Origin: Desertibaculum subflavum
GTDB lineage: Bacteria > Pseudomonadota > Alphaproteobacteria > Ferrovibrionales > Ferrovibrionaceae
Assembly: GCA_003576705.1 (NCBI GenBank)
Contig: QOZS01000006.1
Location: 62,001 to 126,000, forward strand
Length of the DNA stretch: 64,000 nucleotides
Reading direction: 5' to 3'
Shown: positions 7,919-20,487 of the stretch, piece by piece
Layout of the letters: each line of letters begins with the position of its first letter
Numbering within the stretch: the stretch's first letter is position 1
The notes under the pieces: generated by a model
Database searches by the model: none
What the model was told of the DNA's origin: nothing
The model's input: the letters and a program-made list of their open reading frames with translations, nothing else
Made by a program: the position numbers and the translations under genes

Positions 7919-8854
7919 ATGAAGGCGGTCCTAATTTCCGCGGCGGTTCTCGCCGCCGTCGCGCTGTCGCTGTACGTCGCCTCGCGTCTCGTGGAGGCGG
8001 CGGTGGAGCGGGCGCACCCGCCGCGCGGCGATTTTGTCGAGCGCAACGGCATCCGCCTGCACGTGCTGGACCAGGGCAGCGGGCCGGCGGTGGTGCTGCT
8101 GCACGGCGCCAACGGCTCGGTCGGCGATTGGGCGGCGGTGTCGTCGCTGCTCGCCGATTTCCGCGTCGTCGCCATCGACCGGCCGGGCCACGGCTATTCC
8201 AGCCGGCCGGAACCCGGCCCCTGGACGCCCGACAAGCAGGCGGCGGCGATCCGCGAGGCGCTGGCCGCCATGTCGATATCGCGGCCGATCCTGGTCGGCT
8301 TCTCCTGGGGCGGCACGGTGGCGACGGCCTATGCGCTGGACCATCCGGCGGAGGTCGCCGGCATCGTGACCGTGGGCGCGCCGTTCAACGATTGGCCGAC
8401 GCCGGTGAACGCCTCCTATCGCCTGCCGACCTGGCCGGTGGTCGGCCCGGCCTTCACCTACGGTCTCGCGCCGATCGCCGGCCGGCTGCTCGGCGACGCG
8501 ATGACGGCCACGGTCTTCGCGCCGGAAACGCCGCCGCCGGCCTTCGCGGCCTCGCCCTGGCCGCTCGCGGTGCGCAGCCGCACCTACCTTGCCAATGCCG
8601 AGGACGTCCGGGAGCTGAAGCCGTTCCTGCTGCGCCAGAAGGCGCGCTATGCCGGCCTCGACCTGCCGGTCGAGATCCTGCACGGCACCGGCGACGGCGT
8701 GGTCTCTGTGGCGATCCATGCCAGGCCCGCGGCCGCGGCGATGCCGCAGGCGCGGCTGACCCTGGTCGAGGGCGCCGGCCACATGATCCCCTATACCCGG
8801 CCGGAGCTGGTGGCCGCGGCGATCCGCCGGATCGCCGCGAGCCCGCCGCGCTAG
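7919..8854 (+). CDS. Membrane-anchored alpha/beta hydrolase
   Basis: This 311-residue alpha/beta-fold hydrolase has an N-terminal hydrophobic segment (about residues 3-22) that acts as an uncleaved anchor or signal. The oxyanion region LLHGANGS is at about 60-67, the nucleophile is S129 in GFSWGG, the acid lies in GTGDGVV and the catalytic His in GAGHMIP. The substrate cannot be inferred. ATG 7919 is chosen because the longer frame upstream overlaps the cyclase gene and lacks the hydrophobic start; TTG 7916 is an alternative. Its 3' end overlaps trpS by 4 nt in convergent orientation. Confidence 0.88.
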   Translation: MKAVLISAAVLAAVALSLYVASRLVEAAVERAHPPRGDFVERNGIRLHVLDQGSGPAVVLLHGANGSVGDWAAVSSLLADFRVVAIDRPGHGYSSRPEPGPWTPDKQAAAIREALAAMSISRPILVGFSWGGTVATAYALDHPAEVAGIVTVGAPFNDWPTPVNASYRLPTWPVVGPAFTYGLAPIAGRLLGDAMTATVFAPETPPPAFAASPWPLAVRSRTYLANAEDVRELKPFLLRQKARYAGLDLPVEILHGTGDGVVSVAIHARPAAAAMPQARLTLVEGAGHMIPYTRPELVAAAIRRIAASPPR

Positions 8855-9873
8855 GCGCCGAGGAAGCCGACGATGCGCTTGGCCTCGCGCAGGATCGGCG
8901 CCGCCATGGCGGCGGCCCGCTCCGCGCCGTTCGCCAGCACGCCGTCGATATGGTCGGGATCCTTGACCAGGCGCTGCATCTCGGTGCCGATCGGCCCGAG
9001 CCTGGCGACCGCGAGGTCGATCAGCTGCGCCTTGAAGTCGGAGAACAGCTTGCCGCCGAAGTGGTGCAGCACCTGGTGGCGGGTGATGTCGTCCAGGGCG
9101 GCGTAGATGCCGACCAGGTTGTCGGCTTCGGGCCGCTTCTCCAGCTCCTCGATCGTCTCGGGCAGCGGATGCGGATCGGTGCGGGCCTTCCTGATCTTGT
9201 CGGCGATCTGGTCCGGACCGTCGGTCAGGTTGATGCGCGAATAATCGGATGGGTCCGATTTCGACATCTTCTTGGTGCCGTCGCGCAGGCTCATCACCCG
9301 CGTAGCCTCGCCCTGGATGATCGGCTCGGTGATCGGGAAGAACTCGACGCCGAAATCGTGGTTGAACTTCTGCGCGATGTCGCGGGTCAGCTCCAGATGC
9401 TGCTTCTGGTCCTCGCCGACCGGCACATGCGTCGCCTTGTAGACCAGGATGTCGGCCGCCATCAGCACCGGATAGGCATAGAGTCCGACGGAGGCGTTCT
9501 CGCGCTGCTTGCCGGCCTTCTCCTTGAACTGCGTCATGCGGTTGAGCCAGCCGAGGCGGGCGACGCAGTTGAAGATCCAGGCGAGCTCGGCATGCGCTGG
9601 CACCCGGCTCTGGTTGAAGATGATGTTCCGCTTCGGGTCGAGCCCGGCGGCCAGGAAGCTCGCCGCCACGGTGCGGGTCGCCTGGGTCAGCTCCTTCGGG
9701 TCCTGCCACATGGTGATCGCGTGCATGTCGACCATGCAGTACAGGCACTCGTAGTCGCCCTGCAGCGCCACGAAATTGCGGATCGCGCCGAGATAGTTGC
9801 CGAGATGCAGCTGGCCGGTCGGCTGCACGCCGGAGAAGATGCGGTTTGCCAAGGCTTTGGCCCTCGTGCCCAA
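8851..9873 (-). CDS. trpS: Tryptophanyl-tRNA synthetase
   Basis: This enzyme charges tRNA-Trp with tryptophan using ATP. It is a class I synthetase of 340 residues, the normal bacterial size. The HIGH-type signature is in [12 protein letters not shown] (residues 18-29) and the KMSKS loop is at 202-206. The start is the Met of [13 protein letters not shown]; the conserved core begins at about residue 10. It lies 41 nt downstream of murJ on the same strand, an arrangement shared with related alphaproteobacteria, so the two are probably cotranscribed. Confidence 0.97.
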   Translation of the reverse strand: MGTRAKALANRIFSGVQPTGQLHLGNYLGAIRNFVALQGDYECLYCMVDMHAITMWQDPKELTQATRTVAASFLAAGLDPKRNIIFNQSRVPAHAELAWIFNCVARLGWLNRMTQFKEKAGKQRENASVGLYAYPVLMAADILVYKATHVPVGEDQKQHLELTRDIAQKFNHDFGVEFFPITEPIIQGEATRVMSLRDGTKKMSKSDPSDYSRINLTDGPDQIADKIRKARTDPHPLPETIEELEKRPEADNLVGIYAALDDITRHQVLHHFGGKLFSDFKAQLIDLAVARLGPIGTEMQRLVKDPDHIDGVLANGAERAAAMAAPILREAKRIVGFLGA

Positions 9874-9914
9874 GATCGGGCGGGGTTATGGCGGCTCCGC
9901 CGCGGGCGGTCAAC

Positions 9915-11474
9915 TCAGGGCTGGGCCGTCGGCCTTCGGCGGATCTGCGCCCAGACCTCGGCCGCCCGCGCGGCGCCGAGCAGGTGGCACAGCGCGAAAT
10001 ACGCGACCGCGCCGCCGCCGACGATGAGGACCAGCGCCGCGACGCGATGCACGGTCGGGCCGTGCAGCCAGGCATCCAGCCAGTACGCCGCCAGCGCGAC
10101 CAGCACGCCCATGCCGATGGCGGCGGCAATCTGCCGCGGCAGCACGCGCTTCAGCCGCCGGTCCATGCGCCAATGCTCGCGCCGGCGCAGCAGGTAGGAG
10201 AAGAGCAGGGCCTGCGCCCAGGCCGCCGTGCTGGTCGCGAGCGCGAGGCCGACATGGCCGAGCGGGCGGATCAGCGCGAGGTTGAGGGCAAGATTGACCG
10301 CGACCGCGGCCAGCGCGACCCGCAGCGGCGTCACCGTGTCGCCGCGGGCATGGAAGCCCGGCACCAGCACGCGGATCAGGATGAAGGCGGGCACGCCCAT
10401 GCCATAGGCCATCAAGGCCTGCGCGGTCCCGGCGGTCTCCGCCGGGCCGAAGGCGCCGCGCTCGAACAGCACGCGGATGATCGGCTCCGGTATCGCGACC
10501 ATCGCGACGGCGGCCGGCAGGGTCAGCAGCAGGCCGAGCTCGATGCCGCGGTTCTGGTGCGCCATGCCCTGGGCCACCCGTCCGGCGGCGATCTCGCGCG
10601 ACAGCAGCGGCAGAAGGGCGGTGCCGAGCGCCACCCCGATGATGCCGAGCGGCAGCTCCATCAGCCGGTTGGCGTAGAACAGGAACGAGATGGCGCCGGC
10701 CGGCAGCAGCGAGGACAGCATCAGGTTGACGAACAGGTTGATCTGCACCGCGCCGGCGCCGATCGCGGCAGGCAGCATGCGGCGCAGCATCAGCCTTACC
10801 TCGGGCGTCAGCCGCGGCCATGGCAGCCGCAGCGGCAGGCCGAGGCGCCGGCAGGCGATGGCGAGCCAGAGGAATTGCAGCACGCCCGCGATCGAGACGG
10901 CCCAGGCCAGCGCATAGGCGAAATCGCCGGCAAGCCCGTGCGCGATCAGCAGCGCGACGATCAGGCAGAGGTTGAACATGATCGGCGCGGCGGCGGCGGC
11001 GGCGAACCGGTCGAAGGCGTTCAGCACGCCGGCCAGGAGCGAGACCAGGCTGATGAACAGGAGATAGGGAAAGGTCAGCCGCAGCAGGTCGGTGGTCAGC
11101 GCGAAGCGCTCGGGGTCGCCGATGAAGCCCGGGGCCAGCACGGTGATCAGCTGCGGCGCGAAGATCTCGCAAAGGCCGGTGAACACCAACAGGGTGGCGA
11201 GCAGGGCGGACAGCGCCGCCTCGGCGAAGCTGAAGGCGGCCGGCCGGCCGCCCTGGCTCAGCCGCTCGGCGAAGATCGGCACGAAGGCGGCATTGAACGC
11301 CCCTTCGGCGAACAGGCGGCGGAACATGTTGGGCAGCTGCAGGGCGACGAAGAACGCATCCGCCGCCAGGCCGGCGCCGAGTGTCGCCGCGGTCAGCAGA
11401 TCGCGGACGAAACCGAGGATGCGGCTGGCGAGGGTGAGACCGCCGACGGTGGCGACGGAGCGGATCAAGGACAT
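9915..11474 (-). CDS. murJ: Lipid II flippase MurJ (MviN)
   Basis: This integral inner-membrane protein moves lipid II from the cytoplasmic to the periplasmic leaflet for peptidoglycan synthesis. Its 519 residues match the family, and about 14 hydrophobic segments are visible. The N-terminus ([21 protein letters not shown]) and the following segment ending in [13 protein letters not shown] are hallmark MurJ sequence, including the charged residues of the central cavity. It is followed by trpS; upstream lies a hybrid histidine kinase gene 49 nt away. Confidence 0.96.
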   Translation of the reverse strand: MSLIRSVATVGGLTLASRILGFVRDLLTAATLGAGLAADAFFVALQLPNMFRRLFAEGAFNAAFVPIFAERLSQGGRPAAFSFAEAALSALLATLLVFTGLCEIFAPQLITVLAPGFIGDPERFALTTDLLRLTFPYLLFISLVSLLAGVLNAFDRFAAAAAAPIMFNLCLIVALLIAHGLAGDFAYALAWAVSIAGVLQFLWLAIACRRLGLPLRLPWPRLTPEVRLMLRRMLPAAIGAGAVQINLFVNLMLSSLLPAGAISFLFYANRLMELPLGIIGVALGTALLPLLSREIAAGRVAQGMAHQNRGIELGLLLTLPAAVAMVAIPEPIIRVLFERGAFGPAETAGTAQALMAYGMGVPAFILIRVLVPGFHARGDTVTPLRVALAAVAVNLALNLALIRPLGHVGLALATSTAAWAQALLFSYLLRRREHWRMDRRLKRVLPRQIAAAIGMGVLVALAAYWLDAWLHGPTVHRVAALVLIVGGGAVAYFALCHLLGAARAAEVWAQIRRRPTAQP

Positions 11475-11523
11475 CGGCGCGGAAGATGGCCGAATTCGCT
11501 TCCGGAAGAAAGCGAGCGCGAGG

Positions 11524-13917
<2,394 letters not shown>

Positions 13918-14011
13918 GAGTCCGGATGGTGGCAGTTGACCCTGCCGGCATGCTTGCCTTCGGCCATCAAGGAAGGGTTAACCGCGAAGTGCCGCGGCGC
14001 GACACGGCAGG

Positions 14012-16834
14012 TTACTCGGCGGCGGTCGCCGTCTCGCGGCTGCGCTGAGCCTGCTTCGGCCGCGGCGCCTTGCCATCGGCCGCGGTGCCGTCCGGCGCGG
14101 CCAGGGCCTGCAGCAGGCGCCGCTCGATCGCCGCCAGCTTGTGCTTCTGGTCGATCTTCAGGCCGAACATGTCCTTGACGTAAAACACGTCCACCGCCCG
14201 CTCGCCATAGGTCGAGATCTGCGCCGAGGAGATCGAGAGCGAGAGACGGTACATCGCATAGGTCAGGTCGTGCAGCAGGCCCGGGCGGTCGCGGCCGTTG
14301 ACCTCGATCACCGTATGCGTCGCCGAGGCCTCGTTGTCGAACAGGACCAGCGGCGCCACGGTGAACACGTCGGTCCGCTTCGGCCAGGTGCCGCGCGACT
14401 TGGCGAGCACGTCGCGCAGATTCACCTCGCCGCCCAGCGCCCGCTCGATCGAGGCCGAGAGCCGGGCCAGGCGGTCGGGCCGGTCGAAGGCGCTGCCGTC
14501 GCTCTCCTGGATCGAGAAGGCGTCGAGCGCCATGCCGTCGCCGGTCGTGAAGATCTTGGCTTCCAGGATGTTGGCGCCGGCGATCGCCATGGCGCCGGCG
14601 ATGCGCGCGAACAGGCCCGGATGGTCGGGTGTGAATACGGTGACCTCGGTGACGGCGCGGAACCGGTCCGAGCGCGTCTCGACGGTCAGCGACTGTCCGG
14701 CGCGCTCGGCCTGGCGCACCATGCGGGCGTGGCGGACATGGGTGTCGGTGTCGAAGGCGAGCCAGTAGGAGGCGGCATGGCGGCGGAGATAGCGCTCCGA
14801 CTCGGCCGGCGGCCAATCGGGGAGCTGGGCGCGCAGCGCCTCCTGGGCGCCGCGCACGCGCGCCTCGCGCCCTTCGGTCGCATGCCCGCCGGAAAGCGCG
14901 TTCTCGGCCTGGAAATAGAGCTCGCGCAGCAGCTGGCCCTTCCAGCCGTTCCACACGGTCGGCCCGACGGCGCGGATATCGGCGACGGTCAGCACGAGCA
15001 ACAGGCGAAGCCGCTCCAGGCTCTGCACCCGTCCGATGAAGTCGGCGACCGTCTTGGGATCGGAGATGTCCCGCTTGAAGGCGGTCGCGCTCATGGCGAG
15101 GTGCCAGCGCACCAGCCAGGCGACCGTCTCGGTCTCCTGCTCGCTCAAACCGACGCGCGGGCAGAGCTTCAGCGCCACCTCCTCGCCCAGCACCGAGTGG
15201 TCGCCGCCGCGGCCCTTGGCGATGTCGTGCAGCAGCACGGCGAGGTAGAGCACGCGTCGCGACTTGATCTGGTGGATCACCTTGTGGGAGAGCGGGTGGT
15301 CGTCGGCGAGCTCGCCCTTCTCGATGCGGGACAGCAGGCCGATGGCGCGGATCGAGTGCTCGTCCACCGTGTACACGTGGTACATGTCGTGCTGCATCTG
15401 CGCGACGACGCGGCCGAAATCCGGGATGAAGCGGCCGAACACGCCGGCCTCGTTGAGGCGGCGGAGCGTCGTCTCCGGATCCTTCTCCGACGTCAGCATC
15501 TCCAGGAGCAGCCGGTTGGCTTCCGGATCGGCGCGCAGCTTGGCATTGATCAGCCTGAGGTGCTGGCGGATCTGCCGCAGCGCGTTCGGGTGGATGTCGA
15601 GGTTGCGTGCCTGCGCCACGTGGAACAGGCGCAGCATCTCGATCGGCTTCTCGGCGAAGACCTTGTCGTCCTTGACGTCGAGCCTGGTGCCGTCGAGCAC
15701 GAAGCCCTCGACCTCGCGCTTGCGCAGGCCGAAGCGGGCGAGGCCGAACTTGGCCTTGCGCTTGTGCTGCTGCTCCAGTGCCGCGCAGAAGATGCGCGTC
15801 AGATCGCCGACATCCTTGGCGATCAGGAAGTAGTGCTTCATGAACCGCTCGACGCCGCGCGTTCCGGCGTGATCGGTGTAGCGCATGCGCGTCGCGAGCT
15901 CGCGCTGCACGTCGAAGGTGAGCCGCTCCTCCGGCCGGCCGGCCAGGTAATGCAGGTGGCAGCGCACCGTCCACAGGAAGGCCTGGGCGGACTGGAAGCG
16001 GCGGTTCTCCTCGACGGTGAAGACGCCCTCGTCGACCAGGTCGGCGATCGAATTGTTCTGGTAGAGATACTTGGCGATCCAGAACAGCGTGTGCAGGTCG
16101 CGCAGGCCGCCTTTGCCGTCCTTGATATTGGGCTCGACGACGTAGCGGGAATCGCCCATCCGCTGGTGCCGCTGGTCACGCTCGGTGAGCTTGGCCTCGA
16201 TGAAGTCGGGCCCGGTACCGGCAACGACCTCCTTGAGGAAGCGCAGGCGCAGCTTACGCGGCAGCTCTTCGTCGCCCCAGATGTAGCGTGATTCGAGCAG
16301 CGCGGTGCGGATGGTCAGGTCCTGCTTGGCGAGGCGGATGCAATCGTCGAGCGAGCGCGTCGAGTGCCCGACCTTGAGCCCCATATCCCAAAGCAGGTAG
16401 AGCATGAGCTCCACCACCTGCTCGCCCCAGGCGGTCTGCTTGTAGGGAAACAGGAACAGCAGATCGATGTCGGATTGCGGCGCCAGCTCGCCGCGGCCAT
16501 AGCCGCCGACCGCGACGACCGAGAGCCGCTCGCCGGCCGTGCGGTTGGCGAGGCGGAACACCCGCTCGGTCGCGAGGTCGTGGATCACCCGGATCAGCTG
16601 GTCGATCAGGAAGCTGTACTCGCGGGCGCAGACGAGGCCGGCATCGGCGACGCGCGCGCCGTCGAAGCGGAGCCGGATCTCGGCCCGCCCGGCGGCCAGC
16701 GCCTCCTTCAGCAGGCCGAGCGCCGCGTTGCGGAAGGCCGGCTGCTCGACCGGCAGCTCGTCCGCAAGCTTTTCCAGCCCCGCGGTCAGATCGCGGCGGC
16801 GGATGAGGTCGCGGGGATTGCGGATCTCGATCAT
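14012..16834 (-). CDS. glnD: Bifunctional [protein-PII] uridylyltransferase / uridylyl-removing enzyme
   Basis: It is the nitrogen sensor that uridylylates PII proteins (GlnB/GlnK) at low glutamine and deuridylylates them at high glutamine. Its 940 residues are normal for the family. The nucleotidyltransferase motif GGYGRGELAPQSDID is at about 110-124. The metal-dependent phosphohydrolase HD motif is in LLHDIAKGRGGDHS (about 525-540). Two C-terminal ACT domains (about 730-800 and 840-910) bind glutamine. The Met start has an adjacent GGAGCCG ribosome site. The gene is divergent from the TRAP operon, with 220 nt between them. Confidence 0.97.
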   Translation of the reverse strand: MIEIRNPRDLIRRRDLTAGLEKLADELPVEQPAFRNAALGLLKEALAAGRAEIRLRFDGARVADAGLVCAREYSFLIDQLIRVIHDLATERVFRLANRTAGERLSVVAVGGYGRGELAPQSDIDLLFLFPYKQTAWGEQVVELMLYLLWDMGLKVGHSTRSLDDCIRLAKQDLTIRTALLESRYIWGDEELPRKLRLRFLKEVVAGTGPDFIEAKLTERDQRHQRMGDSRYVVEPNIKDGKGGLRDLHTLFWIAKYLYQNNSIADLVDEGVFTVEENRRFQSAQAFLWTVRCHLHYLAGRPEERLTFDVQRELATRMRYTDHAGTRGVERFMKHYFLIAKDVGDLTRIFCAALEQQHKRKAKFGLARFGLRKREVEGFVLDGTRLDVKDDKVFAEKPIEMLRLFHVAQARNLDIHPNALRQIRQHLRLINAKLRADPEANRLLLEMLTSEKDPETTLRRLNEAGVFGRFIPDFGRVVAQMQHDMYHVYTVDEHSIRAIGLLSRIEKGELADDHPLSHKVIHQIKSRRVLYLAVLLHDIAKGRGGDHSVLGEEVALKLCPRVGLSEQETETVAWLVRWHLAMSATAFKRDISDPKTVADFIGRVQSLERLRLLLVLTVADIRAVGPTVWNGWKGQLLRELYFQAENALSGGHATEGREARVRGAQEALRAQLPDWPPAESERYLRRHAASYWLAFDTDTHVRHARMVRQAERAGQSLTVETRSDRFRAVTEVTVFTPDHPGLFARIAGAMAIAGANILEAKIFTTGDGMALDAFSIQESDGSAFDRPDRLARLSASIERALGGEVNLRDVLAKSRGTWPKRTDVFTVAPLVLFDNEASATHTVIEVNGRDRPGLLHDLTYAMYRLSLSISSAQISTYGERAVDVFYVKDMFGLKIDQKHKLAAIERRLLQALAAPDGTAADGKAPRPKQAQRSRETATAAE

Positions 16835-16968
16835 CGGCTCCGGGGGCAGGCGGCGCGGTGAATATTGGTGGGCGGCATCCAGGTTACAATCGGATTCTGA
16901 ACGCTTTGATCCGGCGCCGCCGCGCCGGGACGGTGGCGCCGGGCTGGGCCTTCATTCCAGTCTACGCC

Positions 16969-16980
16969 ATTATCGATAAT
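16969..16980. promoter_or_regulatory. Perfect 12-nt palindrome, candidate operator
   Basis: The sequence ATTATCGATAAT reads the same on both strands and is conspicuously AT-rich in a GC-rich region. It lies 75 nt before the dctP start, in the glnD/dctP divergent gap. Its place and symmetry fit an operator for a dimeric repressor, and its right half also resembles a -10 element. No regulator gene is next to it, so the binding protein is unknown. Confidence 0.4.
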
Positions 16981-17054
16981 TCGCTTATAGTCGTTGCCAC
17001 CATGGTCCCGGAAGCCTTCGGGGCGCTGGCGTCGCAGATCCTCAGGGAGGGGAC

Positions 17055-18047
17055 ATGAAACGGAGAGGCTTCATCGCCGGCATGGCCGGCGGCATCGCGC
17101 TGGCATTCGCGTCTACGGCCGCGTCTGCCCAGACCATCACGTTGAACGGCGCGTCCCAGTTCAACGACGACCACGCCTTCACCAAGTCGATGGTGAAGTT
17201 CGAGGAGCTGGTGAAGAAGTACTACGGCAAGCCGGTCAACTTCGTGCTGCACAAGAACAGCGCGCTCGGCCTGGAGAAGCAGTATTTCGAGTACATGGCG
17301 CAGGGCCGGGCGGTGGACTACGCGATCGTCTCGCCGGCGCATATGTCGACCTTCTCCAAGGCGGCGCCGTTCATCGACGCGCCGTTCCTGTTCCGCGACC
17401 TCGCGCATTGGAACAAGGTGCTGGACCAGGACGTGCTGAAGCCGATCGCCGACGAGATCGCGCAGAAAGCCGATGTCATGCTGATCGGCTATGCGGGCGG
17501 CGGCGTGCGCAATGTCTTCGCCAACAAGCCGGTGCGCAACATGGCGGAGCTGAAGGGCCTGAAGGTGCGCGTGCAGGGCGCGCCGATCTGGTCGAAGACC
17601 TTCGCGGCAACCGGCATGTCGCCGACCGTCATCGCCTATAACGAGGTCTACAACGCGATCCAGAACGGCGTGATCGAGGCCGGCGAGAACGAGGCGGCCG
17701 GCGTCGAGCAGATGAAGTTCTACGAGGTGGGCCCCAACCTCGCGATGACCGAGCACGCCATCACCATCCGGCCGCTCTGCTTCTCCGGCAAGACGTTCAA
17801 GAAGCTGCCGGCCGACCTGCAGGCGGCGATCGTTAAGGCGGGTGTCGAGGCGGGCGCCTATGGCCGGCAGATCGAATCGGGCGAGGACGCGGCCAAGCTC
17901 GACACGCTGGAGAAAGCCGGCAAGCTGAAGCGCATTCCGTTTGCCGATCGCGACCAGTTGAAGAAGCTGGTCGATCCGGTGATGGCGTCCTACGCCAAGG
18001 AGATCGGCGCCGACCAGATCCTGGCCAAGATCAACGCCATCAAGTGA
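17055..18047 (+). CDS. dctP: TRAP transporter substrate-binding protein (DctP family)
   Basis: This is the periplasmic ligand receptor of a tripartite ATP-independent (TRAP) transporter. It is 330 residues long. The start MKRRGFIAG resembles a twin-arginine signal, and cleavage is likely at ASA-QT (25/26). The body shows the DctP pattern, with the family's conserved ligand-binding Arg region at residues 173-176 (KVRV). A strong ribosome site (AGGGAGGGG) precedes the ATG. It is followed by the small (dctQ) and large (dctM) membrane subunits. The substrate is probably a carboxylate, but the sequence does not say which. Confidence 0.94.
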   Translation: MKRRGFIAGMAGGIALAFASTAASAQTITLNGASQFNDDHAFTKSMVKFEELVKKYYGKPVNFVLHKNSALGLEKQYFEYMAQGRAVDYAIVSPAHMSTFSKAAPFIDAPFLFRDLAHWNKVLDQDVLKPIADEIAQKADVMLIGYAGGGVRNVFANKPVRNMAELKGLKVRVQGAPIWSKTFAATGMSPTVIAYNEVYNAIQNGVIEAGENEAAGVEQMKFYEVGPNLAMTEHAITIRPLCFSGKTFKKLPADLQAAIVKAGVEAGAYGRQIESGEDAAKLDTLEKAGKLKRIPFADRDQLKKLVDPVMASYAKEIGADQILAKINAIK

Positions 18048-18108
18048 TCGTCTCCGGTGCCGGCGGGCCCTGCCGCCCGCCGGCGCCGCGTCGTTTCGGG
18101 AAATCGTG

Positions 18109-18615
18109 ATGCCGTCATCTATCGCGCGCGGTCCGCTCCGCCGGCTGACCGAGTGGTATGCCCGTCTGCTGTCCTGGCTGCTGGTGCTGAGCGTCGCCGT
18201 GCTGGTGATTCCGGTGACCTTGCAGATCTTCTCGCGCTTCACCCACCTCATCCCGCATTACATCTGGACCGAGGAGATGGCGCGTCTTCTCTTCATCTGG
18301 ATGATCATGATCGGCGCCAATGTCGGCATCCGCGAGGGCGCGCATTTCGTCGTCGATGTCTGGCCGCGGCTGACGCCGCGGCTGGCCGCGACGCTCGATC
18401 TCGTTGCCGGCATCTTCGTGCTGGCCTTCGCCTTCGTCTTCCTGTGGTGGGGCATCGAGTTCACCGAGTTTGCCCTGAACCGCATATCGGAACTGGCGGA
18501 GCTGCCGCTCTGGATGATCCACGTCGCCTGGCCGATCACCGGCTTCACCTGGATCGTGTTCATGGGTGAGCGGATGTGGGACGACCTGCGCGTCGTCACG
18601 GGGGCGGTGCGATGA
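18109..18615 (+). CDS. dctQ: TRAP transporter small permease (DctQ family)
   Basis: This 168-residue membrane protein has four hydrophobic segments (about 20-42, 55-72, 95-115 and 135-155), as expected for DctQ. The conserved W-x-E-E-x-A-R/R-L-L-F segment appears at about 54-63 (WTEEMARLLF). A GTG codon directly precedes the ATG (18106) and could be used; the ribosome site is weak. Its stop overlaps the dctM start (ATGA), so the two subunits are translationally coupled. Confidence 0.93.
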   Translation: MPSSIARGPLRRLTEWYARLLSWLLVLSVAVLVIPVTLQIFSRFTHLIPHYIWTEEMARLLFIWMIMIGANVGIREGAHFVVDVWPRLTPRLAATLDLVAGIFVLAFAFVFLWWGIEFTEFALNRISELAELPLWMIHVAWPITGFTWIVFMGERMWDDLRVVTGAVR

Positions 18616-19934
18616 GCGGCGCCAACATCCTGTCGGCCGGCACCGCCAGCCTGATCCTGTTCGGCATCTTCTTCGGCCTGCTCGCGCTGCGCGTGCCGGT
18701 GGCGGTGGCGCTCGGCCTCGCCTGCCTGCCGATCATGCTGATCGAGCCGCACCTCTCGCCGATGAACATCGTCGGCGAGACCTTCAACGCCTACAATTCC
18801 TTCATCCTGCTGGCGGTGCCGTTCTTCCTGCTGACCGCCAACCTGATGAACGTGGGCGGCATCACCAACCGGCTGGTGCGGCTCTCGCGCGCCCTGGTCG
18901 GGCATTTCCCGGGCGGGCTCGCCCAGATCAACGTCGTGCTGTCGATCTTCTTCGCCGGCATCTCGGGCTCCTCCACCGCGGATGCGGCGAGCCAGTCGAA
19001 GATCTTCATCGAGGCGCAGCGCAGGGAAGGCTACGACGACAGCTTCTCGGTGGCGATCACCGCCGTATCGGCCGTGCTGGCGGTGATCGTGCCGCCGTCG
19101 ATCCTGATGATCGTCTGGGGCGGCGTGCTGACCGTCTCGATCGGCGGCCTGTTCCTGGCCGGCATCGTGCCGGGCCTGCTGATCGGCCTGGTGCAGATGA
19201 TGACCGTGCACGCCTATGCCAAGGCGCGCGGTTATCCGACCTATCCGCGGGCCACGGCGCTGGAGGCGCTGAAGGCCATGGTGATCTCCGTGCCGGCGAT
19301 GATGACCCCGGTCATCATCATCGGCGGCAAGATCTTCGGCTGGTTCACGGCGACGGAATCCGCCTGCATCGCCGTGCTCTATGCGGGCACCTTGTCGCTG
19401 CTGGTCTATCGCGAGATGGACCTGAAGGGGCTCTATGCGGCGCTGCTCGATACCGGCAAGCTCGCGGCGGTCGCTCTGTTCTGCGTCGGCACGGCCTCGG
19501 CCTTCGGTTGGCTGCTGGCCTATTACCAGATCCCCAAGGTTCTGCTGGAGGACGTGCTGAGCTGGGGCATGGGCCGGATCTCGACCGGCTTCTTCATCGC
19601 CCTGGTCTTCCTGGTGGTGGGCTGCTTCCTCGATGCCATTCCGGCCATCATCATCGTCGGCACGATCCTGCAGCCGCTCGCCCAGGCGGCGGGAATGGAC
19701 CCGATCCACTTCGCCATGGTCGGTATCGTTTCGCTGGCCTTCGGCCTAGTGACGCCGCCCTACGGTCTCTGCCTGCTGATCTCCTGCGCAGTGGCCGGAA
19801 TCCGCATGGCGGATGCGCTGAAGGATACCTGCATCATGCTGCTGCCGATGCTCGGCGTGCTGGCGCTTGTCATCCTGTGGCCGGATGTGGTGCTGTTCCT
19901 GCCCAGTTTGATCTCGCCACAGTTCCTACGGTGA
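18612..19934 (+). CDS. dctM: TRAP transporter large permease (DctM family)
   Basis: This 440-residue polytopic protein is the sodium- or proton-coupled translocating subunit. The first segment runs into LRVPVAVALGLA. The conserved regions IFFAGISGSSTADAAS and IVPPSILMIVWG match ion- and substrate-site regions of DctM. The ATG at 18612 is chosen because it overlaps the dctQ stop; the longer frame upstream would run through dctQ. A probable lipoprotein gene starts 4 nt after its stop. Confidence 0.95.
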   Translation: MSGANILSAGTASLILFGIFFGLLALRVPVAVALGLACLPIMLIEPHLSPMNIVGETFNAYNSFILLAVPFFLLTANLMNVGGITNRLVRLSRALVGHFPGGLAQINVVLSIFFAGISGSSTADAASQSKIFIEAQRREGYDDSFSVAITAVSAVLAVIVPPSILMIVWGGVLTVSIGGLFLAGIVPGLLIGLVQMMTVHAYAKARGYPTYPRATALEALKAMVISVPAMMTPVIIIGGKIFGWFTATESACIAVLYAGTLSLLVYREMDLKGLYAALLDTGKLAAVALFCVGTASAFGWLLAYYQIPKVLLEDVLSWGMGRISTGFFIALVFLVVGCFLDAIPAIIIVGTILQPLAQAAGMDPIHFAMVGIVSLAFGLVTPPYGLCLLISCAVAGIRMADALKDTCIMLLPMLGVLALVILWPDVVLFLPSLISPQFLR

Positions 19935-19938
19935 AGCT

Positions 19939-20487
19939 TTGCCCTTCAGGGCCATCGTCTACGGTCTTGTGATCCTTGTCCTGGCCGCCTGCGAAGGAAG
20001 CAGCGGCGGCGGCACCTCGAGCGAGGACGCGCGGACGCCCGAGGCCAGCGCCTTCTTTCTGACCGGCGAGGATACGATCGAGGTGCGGGGCTTCGGCCGC
20101 ATGCCGCTCGATCACGCCGAGCTGATTGCGCCCGACGGCACCACGCAGACGGCGCTCGACCGGCGCAACGAGCGCGTTGCGGACGACTATGTGAGCCGGC
20201 CTACGGTCGGGATCGGCGGCGGAGGCGGATCGCGCGGCGCCGGTGTCGGCGTCGGCCTCAGCTTCCCGATCCTGGACGATCGGCCCGCCGGCGTCTGGTA
20301 CCGCAGCCGGGCGAGCTTTCCGATTCTTGACATGGCGCTCTACCGCGTCACATGGCGCGACTGGCGTATCCGCATGCGGTTTCAGGGCGCCGATGGTCCG
20401 ACGCGTCAGGTCGAGCTGCCGGCGCCGGAGCCGCCAATAGCGCCATCTGGGCCGCCGCCTTCCGCGGCGCCGCCAAGCAGGCCGTAG
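19939..20487 (+). CDS. Hypothetical lipoprotein
   Basis: The 182-residue frame starts at TTG, 4 nt after dctM. A hydrophobic start and lipobox LAAC put the acylated Cys at residue 18. The middle contains a glycine run (about 93-104) and the tail is Pro/Ala-rich (about 155-182). No known domain was recognised. Its position suggests cotranscription with the TRAP genes, but no functional link is evident. The last 82 nt overlap the 3' end of mutS on the other strand, an unusually long convergent overlap. The TTG start and overlap lower confidence in the exact ends, but the lipobox strongly supports a real gene. Confidence 0.7.
   Translation: MPFRAIVYGLVILVLAACEGSSGGGTSSEDARTPEASAFFLTGEDTIEVRGFGRMPLDHAELIAPDGTTQTALDRRNERVADDYVSRPTVGIGGGGGSRGAGVGVGLSFPILDDRPAGVWYRSRASFPILDMALYRVTWRDWRIRMRFQGADGPTRQVELPAPEPPIAPSGPPPSAAPPSRP

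Noticed and set aside
14141..16291. Plus-strand open frame opposite glnD
   Set aside because: Antisense shadow of a well-conserved gene.
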